A DNA stretch of 20,087 nt from a virus: the IMG/VR virus record IMGVR_UViG_3300018083_000130, positions 1 through 20,087 of that record; one strand, given 5' to 3'. The notes under the pieces are model-generated. The model did not search any database, was not told the origin of the DNA, and saw nothing but the letters and a program-made list of their open reading frames with translations. This document shows positions 19,151-20,087 of this stretch, one piece after another; positions within the stretch are counted from its first letter, which is position 1; every line of letters starts with the position of its first letter. The position numbers and the translations under genes were made by a program.

Positions 19151-19185
19151 GGGAGTTAAGTATATAAATCCCAAATTTTATTAGG
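19151..19185. repeat. Right arm of inverted repeat around the methyltransferase gene
   Basis: The core is 19151-19172 (GGGAGTTAAGTATATAAA and TCCC on the plus strand), the inverted partner of 18641-18662. Weaker matching extends through AAATTT to TTAGG at 19185, which includes the HNH stop codon. It begins four bases ahead of the methyltransferase start codon and covers the place where a ribosome site would be. Confidence 0.9.
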
Positions 19186-19813
19186 ACAGCTGCTTGACGC
19201 GCCAAGCGCGTGCCCGCTCCGCAGAGTGCAGTGTGCTAGGTGGGAGCGTGCCCATCTCACGCTGCCGAATCCACTTTGCCGCCTTGCTACAGGGCTCAGA
19301 ACAGAACAACGCTTTAGGGGAATGAGTCTCGAACGCCTCGCCACAATGGCTGCAGGTCTTGGCGGCTTTCGGCTTGGCCTCGTAGATGTAATTCGCGCTG
19401 GGCTTGCACTCATCCGAGCAATAAACGCGCGGCGACCCAGTGAGCAAACGCTTGTCGAAGAACACCTCTTTACATCCCCGGCAGCAGATCTCTCTCTCCA
19501 CGACAATTGTGTTAGCGAGGTTCTCTTTCCTGGTCACCACACGTAGGTTGCTTCTTCGGTTGTCTAAACCGTCACGATTCCGGTGATCAATATCAAGCGG
19601 CCCCGAGTAGAGCAGGATGGCGCGGTGCATCCTCACCATGGTGCAAAGGCCATCTATGTAGATGCTTCGCACCGCGTAGATGTGGTTGTGCGAACCGTTC
19701 CACTTGGCCTTCCATCTCCATTGGTTCAGGTAGTCGTACACGTCATCATCCACCACCGTGAATTGGTGGTCACCGACCGCATACTTGCCGCCCAACTCTA
19801 TCAGCTTTGCCAT
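19181..19813 (-). CDS. HNH endonuclease with two C-terminal zinc-binding motifs
   Basis: A 210-residue protein. The HNH core is 'M-H-R-A-I-L' (His63) followed by 'L-D-I-D-H-R-N-R-D-G-L-D-N-R-R-S-N-L-R' (about 73-91), the classic His-Asn-His homing type pattern. The N-terminal 60 residues carry the usual 'A-V-G-D-H-Q-F-T-V-V-D-D-D' lead-in strands. Two zinc pairs follow: C-x-x-C with Y-C-S-D-E-C (about 111-136), and C-S-H-C-G with F-C-S-E-P-C (154-175), likely DNA-binding. This type is commonly free-standing in phages and may be selfish. HNH proteins beside terminase genes can also assist packaging cuts. I choose ATG 19813; a TTG at 19831 lies upstream and would overlap the preceding gene. No clear ribosome site is seen. 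Confidence 0.92.
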   Translation of the reverse strand: MAKLIELGGKYAVGDHQFTVVDDDVYDYLNQWRWKAKWNGSHNHIYAVRSIYIDGLCTMVRMHRAILLYSGPLDIDHRNRDGLDNRRSNLRVVTRKENLANTIVVEREICCRGCKEVFFDKRLLTGSPRVYCSDECKPSANYIYEAKPKAAKTCSHCGEAFETHSPKALFCSEPCSKAAKWIRQREMGTLPPSTLHSAERARAWRVKQLS

Positions 19814-19820
19814 GGGGACA

Positions 19821-20087
19821 TTATGCAGCAATAGGCAGCGGCGTGGCGACGCGGATGCGTTGGAGTTCGCGTTCGAGTATGGCGTTGAACTCGCGTTGTG
19901 CGGTGCGCTCGGCTATCTCGTAGAAGCGGAAGCGCGCGGCGTAGCGTGGTGCACGGACGAAGATGAAGATGGGGCGCAGGCCGAGCGGGCCCATGCGTTC
20001 CCAGATGCCGTCGGGCGAGCCGGGCTTGGGCTTGCCGACGAAGTAGTTAACCAGCGCCTTGGGGCGCTTTGATTTGGCACGCCGTGC
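19821..20087 (-). CDS. C-terminal part of putative gpZ-like minor tail protein (5' end outside window)
   Basis: The minus frame is open from the right edge to TAA 19821-19823, giving 88 residues. It is basic at first (A-R-R-A-K-S-K-R-P-K-A-L-V-N-Y-F), then 'D-G-I-W-E-R-M-G-P-L-G-L-R-P-I-F-I-F-V-R-A-P-R-Y', then a long helix 'F-Y-E-I-A-E-R-T-A-Q-R-E-F-N-A-I-L-E-R-E-L'. This pattern (G-I-W-x-R, a hydrophobic strand, 'A-P-x-Y', then a helix ending the protein) resembles the C-termini of phage minor tail protein Z/HK97 gp10-like tail completion proteins. That gene would normally lie between FII and U, where it is missing here. The start and N-terminal domain are outside the window, so the family is a moderate call. 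Confidence 0.6.
   Translation of the reverse strand, partial: ARRAKSKRPKALVNYFVGKPKPGSPDGIWERMGPLGLRPIFIFVRAPRYAARFRFYEIAERTAQREFNAILERELQRIRVATPLPIAA

Noticed and set aside
18627-19185. Methyltransferase unit as a classic insertion sequence with target duplication
   Set aside because: No transposase is present inside, and the bases just outside the arms do not form a matching direct repeat, so a standard insertion sequence is not supported; the inverted repeats themselves are kept as a finding.
1-20087. CRISPR arrays, tRNA genes, integrase or att sites
   Set aside because: No regularly spaced repeats with unique spacers, no cloverleaf-like sequence and no recombinase were seen on either strand.

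Overview
The window is part of a tailed-phage (siphovirus, lambda-type morphogenesis) genome or prophage. Every gene I can support lies on the minus strand, so the operon reads from the right edge to the left edge. The DNA is GC-rich, with strong third-position G/C bias, which suits a host such as a GC-rich proteobacterium. The host is an inference: no host gene, integrase, repressor, lysis gene or att site is visible. The terminase (gpA type), portal (gpB type), gpU/gpV/G-GT/H-like tail genes and their order are lambda-like. The head instead uses an HK97-fold capsid with a covalently fused prohead protease.

In transcription order: (1) 20087-18520 is a packaging-proximal accessory segment. 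It holds the C-terminal part of a putative gpZ-like tail protein, an HNH endonuclease with two zinc-binding motifs, and a phage Dam-type adenine methyltransferase tightly bracketed by AT-rich inverted repeats. A short intergenic stretch with two direct repeats follows, just before the small terminase gene. (2) 18519-14890 carries the small and large terminase subunits and four small overlapping genes of unknown role, one a zinc-ribbon protein and one only 33 codons long. (3) 14802-8080 is an unusual block between the terminase and portal genes. It encodes a small beta-rich protein whose ribosome binding site can be hidden in a hairpin, a concanavalin-like domain protein, a cysteine-rich YkgJ-like protein, a 966-residue beta-helix plus kelch-like propeller protein, and a 748-residue protein built of degenerate repeats. 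These look like virion-exposed binding or decoration proteins, perhaps with one redox or metal protein among them. (4) 8083-3583 is the head module: a gpW-like joining protein with an extra N-terminal domain, the portal, a protease/major capsid fusion with an internal start for the capsid part, and a small capsid-adjacent protein. It ends in a clear intrinsic terminator. (5) 3501-1 is the neck and tail module: a putative decoration protein, head-tail joining, tail terminator, tail tube, a tail assembly chaperone pair joined by a -1 frameshift at an A9 run, and the start of the tape measure protein, which runs off the left edge.

Genes are packed with overlapping stops and starts (TGA/ATG or GTG), which suggests translational coupling. 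The longest stretch without a gene is about 150 bases (18520-18669); there is no gene-free stretch over 300 bases. The most notable features are the inverted repeats around the methyltransferase gene, the block of receptor-like or decoration genes between terminase and portal, the nested protease-capsid gene, the duplicated start region shared by two adjacent unrelated genes, and the apparent move of the gpZ-like gene away from its usual place. All family calls come from reading the translated sequence; no database search was run.
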